Of a stretch of DNA of 64,000 nucleotides, positions 35,220-44,939 are shown piece after piece (within the stretch, counting starts at the first letter, position 1; the number at the start of each line of letters is the position of its first letter). Source of the stretch: Myripristis murdjan (Eukaryota; Chordata; Actinopteri; Holocentriformes; Holocentridae); NCBI RefSeq assembly GCF_902150065.1, contig NC_043990.1:7213276-7277275 (forward strand), read 5' to 3'. A program made the position numbers and the translations under genes. Under the pieces are notes generated by a model. It ran no database searches and was not told the DNA's origin. It worked only from the letters and a program-made list of their open reading frames with translations.

Positions 35220-37668
35220 GGGGGGGGTAGTTAAGGTGCTGTGAATGTGCATTCTAGTGCAGTCAGTGCAGTCCTGGAGAGTGTGTGGTCTACTGGGAGC
35301 ACTGGTTGTTATAGAGTCTGACGGCTGCAGGAAGGGAGGACCTGCGATAGCGTTCCTTCACACACTTTGGGTGAAGCAGTCTGTCACTGAAGGAGCTCTC
35401 CAGTGTAGTTAAAGTGTCCTGCAGGGGGTGGGAGTCGCTCACAATCATGGATGACAGCTTAGCCATCATCGTCCTCTCACCTACCACCTCCACTGAGTCG
35501 AGGGGGCATCCCAGGACACTTCTCTCTTACATGAACACGATAATGGTTGTCCTGCTGCTGCGGCTCTTGGCCTTACAGTCCTTAGTGCTGGTTGCTTATT
35601 TTTGTGAGTAAAGATTTTAGCTTTGTTATACTCTTGCTCCAATCCAGTTAAGACCATGAATTCAAAGGGTTATGCCCAGTCTAGGGGTGCTGAGACACAA
35701 CATGGATAAGGCCCCATCTTCCTCAAGTCCCAAGTCCCAAGTCCTCAAGTCCCAAGTAGCCAGGAGGACAACTTCTCAAAGTTGTCCTTTTTGTTTATTT
35801 ATAAAAATGAAAGACTAATATACAAAATAAAACACTTGTAGCTTCAGGGTGAACCAAAGCCAATATAACAAACAAAACAATTCTACCTGTAAAGCAACAA
35901 ACTCTAATTCTAACAAAGAAACCAAACAACAAACACATACCTCCCTACTAAACAAACACAGGAGAAAAAAGGTTTAACCAAAATGGCAGTTCACCCCTAC
36001 TTCTCTATACATAGACCACTTTCACAACACTGGAGCAAAGAACAAAGAGATGGCTGGCAAGGAGAGCCTGCTGCTGCCCTGACTGTCTCCATCTTGGGCA
36101 TTATATAGCTCTTCTCCTGAACGATCAGCCAATCCAGGGACTGGAGAGCCTCAGCCAATCCTGCGTCGCTCACAGCACGCTTGCTAAAACAAAGATAGGG
36201 CAAAAGGACAGAGCACACACTCTGAACAAACTGAACACGACAACAGTTGTAACAAAAGTATGGAATGTAAATGCCAAAAAATGACATGGGGAAATACTTT
36301 TGAGTTCCTCACCTGGTTTCTTCTTGTACACTGCGAATCCGATGCCAGCAATGAGGAGCACAGCAATAACAGCCACCACAGCAACGATGGGGATGGTCAG
36401 GTCACTGGGCTTCACTGTTGAGCCAAAATAAACAAGTAAATCAATGAGTCAGTTAAAGAAATCAGAGCCTGTATAAAGTCAGTTAGAGCAGGAATCTGTG
36501 CATCCATTACATCCATTTATCTAGTTATCAAATATTTCCAAATATTTATAAACACAGTCCTGTGGTCAATACAGCTGACCTTTATTACTTTGCCTCTGAT
36601 GCTGAAGAATCTGTTGGACGTTTTCAAGTTTAGCGCTACATTATAAGACTTTTTCACTGCTTCCTGGAACTTAAGACCATTTTAATGATCAACATAAAGA
36701 ATCAATACCAGACAAAACCAGTCTGCTTCCATATGAACATTGCTAAAGAAAGGTCTGAAACTACACATGAGAAGCACAGGAACAACAGTAAATTAATTAA
36801 GTTTTATTGTCTGTAAACATCCTGTTATTGCCTGATGAAAAAAAATACGTAAGACATTTTAATATTTTTGAGGGCCTTAAATTTACACAAAATATTTTAA
36901 GATTTTTTTCAGATGTTTTAAGGTCAAATTATGTGATCAATGAACCGGAATGAGATGTATGCACTGATTTAACAGTGACCCCAGCTGACTTGGTGTTTTC
37001 TTAAACTTGCAGTTCAGAACATAAACTATTATGTAAGTCATCTCAGGTTTGACACAACGAAGGCAATTTTATGTCACAAGTTTTTATGATCGAGGGCAGG
37101 CTAGCTTGTGGTTGGATTTTAGACTGATCTCAATGCATGAGAAAACAGAGACAGGGAGCTAGATAAATTAATAATTAAAACATAAAATAAAATACCAAGA
37201 TAAATAAAATAAAAACCCCAAATGAACAGGACAAACAAAAACACCACAACAAAAACAGAAACAGACCAGAAGAGCAAAAGCAAAACACATTCACTGCAAA
37301 TCAGGTTGAACAAATAACCTAAATGTGTCTTTCCCACCTCCATCACGTTCGATCTCAGTCTTACCCCAGTTGGTCTTGATCACTTTTGGGTCCAGTTTGG
37401 TGACGATGTCCTCCTCGACACCAGAGAGCTGAAACACACAGCTGTACCTCCACCAGTCTTCAGCTTTGACTGATGAAACGTTCAGGTCAACGCTCTTCTG
37501 GAAGGTTCCATTGTGGTTGTGGAGGATCTCTCCGTGGTCCACGTCCTCATGAAGCACCTCTCCGTCTCTCGTCCAGAACAACATGATTTTGTTGGGGTAG
37601 AAACCTGAAGCATGGCAGGTCACTGGAGAGGAGGGAGTCTTCTGGAGGAGAGACACCGAGGGAAGCTC

Positions 37669-37746
<78 letters not shown>

Positions 37747-38549
37747 AAGAGAGGGAGAGAGGGAAAAGGCAACAAATAAAGGAAGAGAGAAAAATGACAG
37801 AAAGGAAGAGCAAGAGTTAAAAAGGGAGGAGAAAGGGGAAAATAAACAGGAGAGACAAAGAGAGAAGCAGGCAGGAGGAAGAGAGGTAAAGAAACAAAGA
37901 AAGAGAGAGAAATAGTTGAGAAACGTGTGTAACCTAAAAAAACAGTTTTATGTACAGTGCATCTCTATATGTTGTTTCATATCCACTGTAATGATACTGC
38001 ATATTAAAAACAGAAGAGGCATATGAACATAGTTGTGACCATCACACACATCAGGTCAGGTGAGTCTACCTGTTCTCAGCAGAGTGCTCCTCCCATAGTC
38101 CAAATACTTCTTCAGCCAATCAATGCACCCCTGGGTGAGGTAGTTCTTCCAGCCCTCATTTCCACCTGTCTCTCTGTCCCACCTGTGTTTGGAGATGACA
38201 GCCTGTGGTGTTGGAGCGATCCATGTCTTTGTATTCAGGTCAAAAGCTATAAAGTCTTCTCCATCATAACCATACTGACTAAAACCACCAGTGTGTCCGG
38301 TCTCATTGTCCCATTCACAGCCGTACATCCACTGGATAATGCGAACACCTGAGAGAGAGACAGAGACAGAGTCTGCAGTAAACCAGAGTGAGATCCACAC
38401 ACACACATAATAAATCTAGATGTTTTTTTGGCCATGTTGCTCAACCGTAGGTGTGTATGTGTGTGTGTGTGTGTGTGTGACAGAGAGTAATATAAGTTTT
38501 GTGACAAAATCTGTGTGTGCTTGTGTGTGTGTGTGTGTGTCAAAAAAGA

Positions 38550-38590
<41 letters not shown>

Positions 38591-38623
38591 ATAGAGTTAA
38601 ATAAAAACTGTGTGACAAAATGT

Positions 38624-38658
<35 letters not shown>

Positions 38659-38673
38659 TGAAAAAAGAATGTA

Positions 38674-38716
<43 letters not shown>

Positions 38717-38786
38717 ACAGAATGCGTGAGTATGTGTGTATGAGAAAGAAATTGTGATGACAGTGTGTGTGTGTGTATGTGTGTGA

Positions 38787-38838
<52 letters not shown>

Positions 38839-38891
38839 CAGAGAGAGATAAAAATCTGACAAAATGTGTGTATCTGTGTGTGTGGACAAAA

Positions 38892-38922
<31 letters not shown>

Positions 38923-39034
38923 TAAAGATAAAAACTATGAGGCAAAATATGTGTGTGAGTACATGCGTGCGTGTGTGAAAACAGAATCTGTGTGTGTGAG
39001 TGTGAGCGAGAGAGAGAAAGAAATTGTGATGATG

Positions 39035-39082
<48 letters not shown>

Positions 39083-39177
39083 AATGTGTGTGTGTGATAG
39101 AGAGCGAGAAATAAAGAGGTGTGTGTAACAGAAAGGGAGAGTGTGTGTGTTTCTCTGTATATTTGTCTGAGAGGATT

Positions 39178-39212
<35 letters not shown>

Positions 39213-39323
39213 TGTGTGTGTGTGTGTGTGTGTGAGAAAGAGAGAGATAAAAATTGTCTGACAAAATGTGTGTGTATGTATGTGTGTTTGTGTGTGAAAA
39301 CAGAATGTGTGTGAGTGTGTGTG

Positions 39324-39387
<64 letters not shown>

Positions 39388-39397
39388 TGATGATGGT

Positions 39398-39456
<59 letters not shown>

Positions 39457-41225
39457 GGTGTGTGTGTAAAAAAAGAATGTGTGTGTATGTGAGAAAGAGA
39501 GCAAGAAAGAGAGATGTATGTTTCTATGTAAATTTGTCTGAAGCGCGCGTGTGTGTGAGTGTGTGTGTGTGTGTGAAGCTACATTTCTGTAACTTTACAA
39601 CAATTTGTTTTTAAAAAACATTTTATCAGCAGAAAGAGAAACGAAAACAAACCTCCAGTTTGGTTGAAGCGTTCCTTCAAGATGTCAATGCCGACTTTGA
39701 AGATCTGCTGGGTGCCCTGAGCTATCTGAGTTTGTCTGTCCCAGTAACCAGCTTCATCAGCTGTGGCATTCTCCATCCAGTCCTGTTTGGGCACCACTCT
39801 CTGTGTGTTGCTGTCATAGTAATTTGTTTGAACATCATCAACCAAACCAACAAAAACAAACTCTGGGAAGTTTGGGACTTGAGACGAAGCCGTGAAGAAA
39901 TTCCTCAGGGAATGACGCACTGTGGGACAAACACAGAACAACTGTCACTCACATTTATCAATTTATCAACCAGAAACATTTGTCATCATAAAACACAAAC
40001 AACTGCCTGAACAACAGAAAATCATTTCTGTTCCACAACTACAGGCAAAAAACATGAAAACTTATACTGATATTCATGTTAAAGAAAAACAACAACAATA
40101 ATGACAGATTTTTTTTCCATAGATCAACAGATTGTGGACAATTTTCAATAATTTTGTCATTTTTAACACACTCAGATTTATATGTGACATACATGAATGG
40201 TTATTTTATCCCAATGCAAAAAAGTGTATTACGTTTTCAGAGTAGCCTATTTTTCTCCCTGGAATTTATGGCCTATATGGTCTTAAATAAGTATAATAAA
40301 ATAATAACACTTTTTTTTATCCTCAATATTTCAAGATAAAGTGAAACTCTTCAAATGCAGTGTGCTCTTCACTAATTAGTAAGTAGTAGTAGTAGTAGTA
40401 GTAGTAATTTGCATCTAAATAAAACAAAAACAAAAACAAAAAAAAACAATCATCAGTTCAAACTCTTTGTTAGCCTAAAATCTGAACCACATCAGAGTAT
40501 TTGTAAAATATATAATCACATTTCATTGGCAATAAATCTAACATATGGAAGTGGCTTTTTTGTTTACAATTATATCATATAAAAAGTTATATTAAAAGAA
40601 TTATGTTGCTGTTATATTCCTGCATTGTTGATATCAAAAAACTTGAAAAATGTACTTCAGTGAAATGAAATACAGCTCCTAAAAGTTAATGAAAAGAGAA
40701 AATGAGAATTTTGTTTCATGTGATCTTTTGTTTTCAACTCATTTTTTTTTTTTTAATAAAATGAACTTCTCTTTGTTGCTCATTGTGTATGTCAATTTAC
40801 AGTTTGTCAAGTTTATGTTGCTTATAGACAAAATATATACTTTTTCCTCTGCAAAGGAGGATGTGATTTAAAATGTAGAAAAGTGTAATATGTAAGTACA
40901 AAAGTTGAATCAGTAAAAACTTAAATTGGTAAAAATACTATCAGGAGTTCTATCAGGAGTTCAGTTCACAAATCAGGAGTTAAATAAAACAAACAAACAA
41001 AAAAAACCATACATTTTATGGAAACAGAAAACTGTCACAGGACACAGCTGAGCACAAAAAGAAAAGAAAAGAAAGAAAACCTAAAGATGAGAACAAGTTT
41101 GAGCAGATCAGCGTCCTATCAGTCAGTGTGAGCGCAGAGGAGGCGTTTGGCTTCAGCTGCAACATGAACACAGCGCCCTCACATGGCGCTCACTGGTACT
41201 GTTAAAAACTCAGGCTGTGCTGGTT

Positions 41226-41256
<31 letters not shown>

Positions 41257-41689
41257 TCTGGAAACGTAAAATATTACGGTAAGCTCAGTCACACGAACCG
41301 AAAGCATAACGATCTATTAATTAAAGAATACACAGGCTATAGCTAATCTTATTTATTTGTTTGTTTGTTTGTTTGTTTAGTAGGCTATTGCATGTTTTCT
41401 TAGTTTACTTTACCTGCTGCTGCCGCTTTTCTGTCTTGTATGTTTTGTCTTATTTTATATAGAGCCTAAAATTCACACCCACTCCACCCTGGATCCAACA
41501 ACTATCTGGAATATTAAAATGTTTTTAATCTACTACTTATTCGCGGTTAGGCCGACACAGGTCTTATCAAAGTCAGATGTGAAGATCTACTAAAGCAACT
41601 TAATGTGAAATTAGAGGAGAGATTTAAAATGTGATCTTACCCGGAGATGCAGCATGACAGAAGGAGAGCAACAAAATAAACTCCTTCAT
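34240..41689 (-). CDS. MHC class I gene C, open, divergent
   Basis: Six exons with consensus splice sites: leader 41,641-41,689 (MKEFILLLSFCHAASP); alpha1 39,653-39,919; alpha2 38,070-38,348; alpha3 37,338-37,667; transmembrane 36,313-36,414; tail 34,240-34,289. The sum is 1,077 bp, 358 residues, all in frame. Alpha1 ends FNQTGG (N-glycosylation); alpha2 has YGCEW and TQGCIDWL cysteines; alpha3 is an Ig C1 domain ([13 protein letters not shown]). The anchor is VAVIAVLLIAGIGFAVYKKK and the tail is AQNSSETEIQKLNPEA. Alpha1 and alpha2 differ most from the other genes, with N at the usual Y7 (HSLRNFFT) and SKHRW where classical teleost genes have TKHKW. Intron 1 lacks the BEL/Pao fossil, intron 2 is a large TG array, and a 3-kb insertion separates the gene from its SXY module. 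It is a clear class I heavy chain; classical or non-classical status is undecided. Confidence 0.88.
34511..34576 (+). mobile_element. LINE 3' tail with ATCT repeat
   Basis: AATTTCCCTGGTTGGGATCAATAAATTATATCTATCTATC is a fish L2-like LINE 3' end followed by its short tandem tail (ATCT)n. It is absent from the paralogous sites near 23,776 and 62,915, so it is a recent, heavily truncated insertion. Confidence 0.7.
34583..34613. repeat. Short telomere-like repeats (copy in the C 3' region)
   Basis: TTAGGGTTAAGGTTAGGG followed by TTAGG, about five imperfect telomere units; paralogous to 23,785-23,815. Confidence 0.7.
34745..35525 (-). mobile_element. LINE 3' end (L2/CR1-like), with an embedded microsatellite
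   Basis: On the minus strand the end of a reverse transcriptase frame (HPLQDTLTTLESSFSDRLL ... LPAAVRLYN, about 35,290-35,493) is followed by a 3' UTR and the tail CCCCACCGTGGGACTAATAA then repeated TATCT. Genes B and E have uninterrupted sequence here (TATTATTTTCCCTTGCCC), so it is a recent 5'-truncated insertion of about 780 bp downstream of the gene C transmembrane exon. It contains the GT/poly-G tract at 35,124-35,227. Confidence 0.75.
35124..35227. repeat. GT microsatellite ending in poly-G
   Basis: (GT)n with short interruptions followed by an uninterrupted G run of about 25 bases, inside the LINE 3' UTR. Such runs are prone to length error in assemblies. Confidence 0.95.
35531..35611 (+). 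other. Leader-like short plus-strand frame with splice donor (copy 2)
   Basis: Reads MNTIMVVLLLRLLALQSLV and on to the same TTTTT/GTGAGTAAAG donor. This copy has an extra upstream ATG (CATGAACACGATAATGG) compared with copies 1 and 3. Function unknown. Confidence 0.3.
35690..36175 (-). promoter_or_regulatory. TATA/CCAAT module in the last intron of gene C (possible solo LTR)
   Basis: Same architecture as 24,090-24,610: two inverted CCAAT boxes (36,129-36,133 and about 36,155-36,159), CTATATAATGCC near 36,101-36,110, AATAAA near 35,797. Conserved with few changes. Confidence 0.4.
37671..37738. repeat. GA microsatellite before the alpha3 exon of gene C
   Basis: About 68 bp of (GA)n, the longest of the family at this position, forming the acceptor pyrimidine tract on the minus strand. 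Confidence 0.95.
38450..39580. repeat. Composite TG/GA array in intron 2 of gene C
   Basis: About 1.1 kb of (TG)n and (GA)n runs separated by recurring spacers: GACAAAAT (near 38,505, 38,611, 38,856, 38,883, 39,257), GAAAACAGAAT (38,712, 38,977, 39,296), AAAAAGAATG (38,543, 38,663, 39,469) and GAAATTGTGATGA (38,748, 39,019). The spacers recur in the same order, implying a higher-order repeat of roughly 250-320 bp built on a simple CA tract. Confidence 0.85.
40381..40408. repeat. GTA trinucleotide repeat in intron 1 of gene C
   Basis: (AGT)n of about eight units. The rest of intron 1 (39,920-41,640) is AT-rich with poly-A runs, a (GTTT)n tract near 41,357-41,380 and a CGCA/CA tract near 41,226-41,255. 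No element like the BEL/Pao fossil of the sister genes is seen. Confidence 0.85.
41641..41689 (-). other. Leader exon of gene C
   Basis: Start codon at 41,689; reads MKEFILLLSFCHAASP and ends CTCCGG/GTAAG in phase 1. It differs at several codons from the leaders of A, B and D. Confidence 0.85.
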
Positions 41690-41799
41690 CTTGATTTGAT
41701 GAAGAAATAAATCTCCCAATAATCAATAAGTCTGAACAGTGAAACCTTCCTCTCAGCCCCGCTGGCCGCTCGTGTCTCGACCAGAGGACGCAGTCTGTC

Positions 41800-44700
41800 G
41801 AGAGGGACCCAACTGCAGTCAAGATGGCGGACATGGGCGCCGCCATACATCCAATCCATACCGGAAGTCCATACCGGAAGTTTCTTCTTCTTCGCGCGCC
41901 ATACATCCAATCCATACCGTTTTGTTTTTTCTTTGTCCTTTTGATGTTTTTTTCTCTCTTTATTTGTGTTGATGTTTCGTCTCCTTTTCGCTAACCCCAT
42001 TGTATATTGTATATTGTACGTTGTAAATAAAATAATAATAATTAAAAAATCCATACCGGAAGTCCATACCGGAAGTTTCTTCTTCGTGTATGGTGTAGAG
42101 GAGAGAGAACCGCTGTCGTTTTTCGCGACAGCGTCATCTTCAAGGTTGGATTTGGTGTTGTGCACTAAAGTGAAATAGTAACAATATTAACAACAATTTC
42201 AGCTCGACATGCCCGTTTTGCGGAGATGGTGGTGTCTGTTGCTTTTGGAAAACAACACCTTGAGCAGGTAGAAATAAGTATTCAGTAGATGAGATGGCCT
42301 AATGAACATTGGTAGCCATTTTTATTTTTCCACTGTTTGATGTTTTTTTCATTCATGTATTATGTACACGCGAGTGCTGATCTCGGGCCCTTCTTTATTT
42401 CAAACTAACTCTATTTTCTCATTTGTTATTCTGTTATTGCTATTGACTGATTGTGTCAGTGCTTTATTGTCTGTTGCACTCCAAGCATGTTTTGGGTTTA
42501 CTGGATCTTTAGGAGGCACTGTAAAGTCATTTGATACTTGTTTGACTTGAATAAACTATACTGGACTGAAGTAGAAGAAGCTCAACTTCCTTGTACTTGT
42601 AAGATATTATGTCATTATAGTCATGGAAAAGTCTTTGCCCACTGGACCAAGGAATGCCAGGAGCTCCTTGAGGGAAATCATATTCCAGTCTTCAGGCAGA
42701 AGAGGAAGGCTGTGCAAGACACTGAGGTTAGTTATCAAGATGGATGATATATAACTGAAATTTTATTGATTTTAGTGTTATTGAAAACAGTTTAACACAA
42801 GATTGTCTCTGTTGGAGTCCTTCAAAATGCACAAGGTTTTCTGGATTACCATTGTCATGACCCTGCAAATTGACTTTTCCAGAAAACCAGGGCAGAGAGG
42901 GCCTCTGATGACAACAGACAGTGCATGGCTGACCCAGAGAGATTCTGTGAGGATGATTGAGGAGCTCACAGGCATAGGAGAAAAAATAAAGAGAGGGGAG
43001 ATAAGACTGCTGGACTTTGTCTTCGATGTGATGCTCCCAGAGGGAGCATCACTTACTTGGGAAATGGAAGGAAATTATTGGATGTTCAATTTTATTCCTC
43101 TGGAAAGCATAAAAACAAAAGACTGCACCCTTTACAGCATCACAAGGTAAGATTGGATCATGTATCTATTTTTCAGCTTTTGATCAAACGCCTTCAAGAA
43201 GAAGGGTTGACAAGGCTGAAGGCAGAGAGCATGATGGCCAGTGGGAGCCTGGCGACCCCCATTCATTGTCTTTTCATTGTTGTATGTTCATTTATTTGTG
43301 TGTCTGTTCTGTTTTTTGCTTGCTTTGGTTTTTGAGTAAGCATTTAAGTGAATAAAGATGTTTACAAAAAAGAGAACTCCAAGTCAAGTTATTATTGCCA
43401 GTATGATAGTGTAATATTGTGTTTTATTGGATTCCAGAAATAAAATAGCATTAAGAGAAGACTGACAATAGGAAAATGTAATTGTTGCATTCATTTAATA
43501 GCTAAACCTGATCATGAACACATTTGTAGACCCAGGAAATACCTGTTCTGTTGCAGTAACAAATGTCTGGGGGCATTGTGTTGCCCATGATGCCCCCGCT
43601 CATCCCTGAAGATCCCTGGTGGGTGAAAATATGACCAGTAGGACTGAAGTCATTTTGCTAAGCTGCTCTTCTCTGCCTTTGAACAAACAATGTGTGGGGA
43701 GCTGTGTCTGCAGTGTTTGAATGATATTTGCTCCAGAGGCAGATCAATACACCAGGAATCTACAACAACTTTCCTTCCTCCCCAGCAGTCTGCAGCATAA
43801 AAGACTGCACAGACTGATGAAACATCTGCAGCATCTTAGTACACATGTCAAGAGATCTGAGCTTCCTTAAAGAGGTGGCTCAGACAGCACAGTTCCCCAA
43901 CCTGACAAACTGGCCTTCCTGTCAGGTAATCTGTGATCCAGGAGATAAAGGAAGGACCATATGATCAATGCATAATGTCTGGGCAGTACCACCAATGATT
44001 TACAGTGGCTTTTATTTTTATTTTATTTTTTTTATTAAAATTAATATTAATGTCAAAGTAAGTATGACATTTGTTGTGACTGTGCATGTTGCAACTGCTG
44101 CCTAATCTGAAAGTCTTCAGTTAATTTGGTTGTGTAAATTCTCATTTTATTAATCCTCAGTTTATTTAATATGAGAATTCAGTCTATTCAATATTAGCTA
44201 TTATTCAGTCCTACTGAGAGAGTGTGTGTGTGTGTGTGTGTGTGTGAGGGTGGACCCCCCTACCACCACCACCACACAAACATAATATTCACATTTGTAT
44301 TTATAACGTTGTTATTAAAGTTATATTCATGACACATTAACATTAAAAGGTAGTGATTAGTGTAGGCTTACTAACTTCTGAGTTTTACAGTAGCCTATAA
44401 ACTTGCGGAGTCAAAATAACTAGTCAATTCCCCACATCAGCGGATGGATAAATAATCTCAAATTATTCTAAAAATCTGTATATTACATGTCTAACAAAAA
44501 TGCCCGAACACTCTTTTCTTTAATGGATTTGTTTACCCTCCTAGATAAAAGAGTAAAAAAAACAAAAACAACGAGTCAATTATACGTTTACGATAAACAT
44601 GTAACTGCCAAAAAATCCGTAGAATTATTTGTAAAAGTTCGTGTTTTTTATGCTTTTATTTTTATTTTTGGTCGGAGTAGCGATTAACTAACTTCCGCCT

Positions 44701-44839
44701 GAGACTTCCGCTTGAGACTTCCGGCATCGTATGGACCATAAATTACACGAAGAAGAAACTTCCGGTATGGACTTCCGGTATGGATTGGATGTATGGCGGC
44801 GCCCATGTCCGCCATCTTGTCTGCAGTAAGGTACTCTTG
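41800..44839. mobile_element. Unclassified 3.0-kb DNA element with long terminal inverted repeats
   Basis: Flanked by an 8-bp direct repeat AGTCTGTC (41,792-41,799 and 44,840-44,847). The ends form inverted repeats of about 92 bp (41,800-41,892 and 44,748-44,839) sharing ACTGCAG(T/A)CAAGATGG, GCGGACATGGGCGCCGCC and two ACCGGAAGT units. The terminal 12 bases match poorly. Further copies of the CCATACCGGAAGT motif lie at about 42,051-42,080. Genes A, B and D have continuous promoter sequence here, so this is an insertion between the leader exon and SXY module of gene C. The interior has plus-strand frames at 42,538-42,747 and 42,803-43,150 that I do not recognise. An 8-bp duplication fits hAT or P-like elements. 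Confidence 0.7.
42538..43150 (+). CDS. Possible spliced gene inside the 3-kb element, unknown product
   Basis: Two frames on the plus strand look exon-like. The first (42,538-42,747) reads LNKLYWTEVEEAQLPCTCK and on to KRKAVQDTE, next to a GTTAGT donor-like site at 42,727. The second contains a TTTTCCAG acceptor near 42,882 followed by KPGQRGPLMTTDS, then EELTGIGEKIKRGEIRLLDF and VMLPEG. These segments have ordinary amino-acid composition rather than repeat-like translation. I do not recognise a transposase domain or catalytic motif. It could be the remnant of the element's own gene or captured host sequence. Confidence 0.3.
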
Positions 44840-44890
44840 AGTCTGTCTAATGAGCCTCACGTCACAACTGGGCGGGACAAGAACCCGACT

Positions 44891-44936
44891 GGCCAATAGA
44901 AAATCAGGAAAGCCTGCAACGTCATTAGTTATCAGG
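44891..44936 (-). promoter_or_regulatory. SXY-like promoter module of gene C, displaced
   Basis: Minus strand: CCTGATAACTAAT (X1-like, diverged), overlapping ATGACGTT (X2, CRE-like TGACGT), then about 20 bp, then ATTGGCC (Y) at 44,891-44,897. In A, B and D the equivalent module is 133 bp from the start codon. Here it is about 3.2 kb away because of the insertion at 41,800-44,839; without it the distance would be about 150 bp. Confidence 0.65.
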
Positions 44937-44939
44937 TTG

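Larger units (their letters stand above)
25714..36414 (-). repeat. MHC I tandem unit, copy 2 (B core to C transmembrane exon)
   Basis: Second copy of the unit. Relative to copies 1 and 3 it has a hAT-like element in intron 1 (27,830-28,352) in place of about 480 bp, and LINE fragments at 34,511-35,525 near the 3' end of gene C. Confidence 0.8.

Noticed and set aside
38416-39504. Open frames of HTHTHT, VCVCVC and SLSLSL in the TG/GA array
   Set aside because: Translations of dinucleotide repeats; all frames are open by composition.
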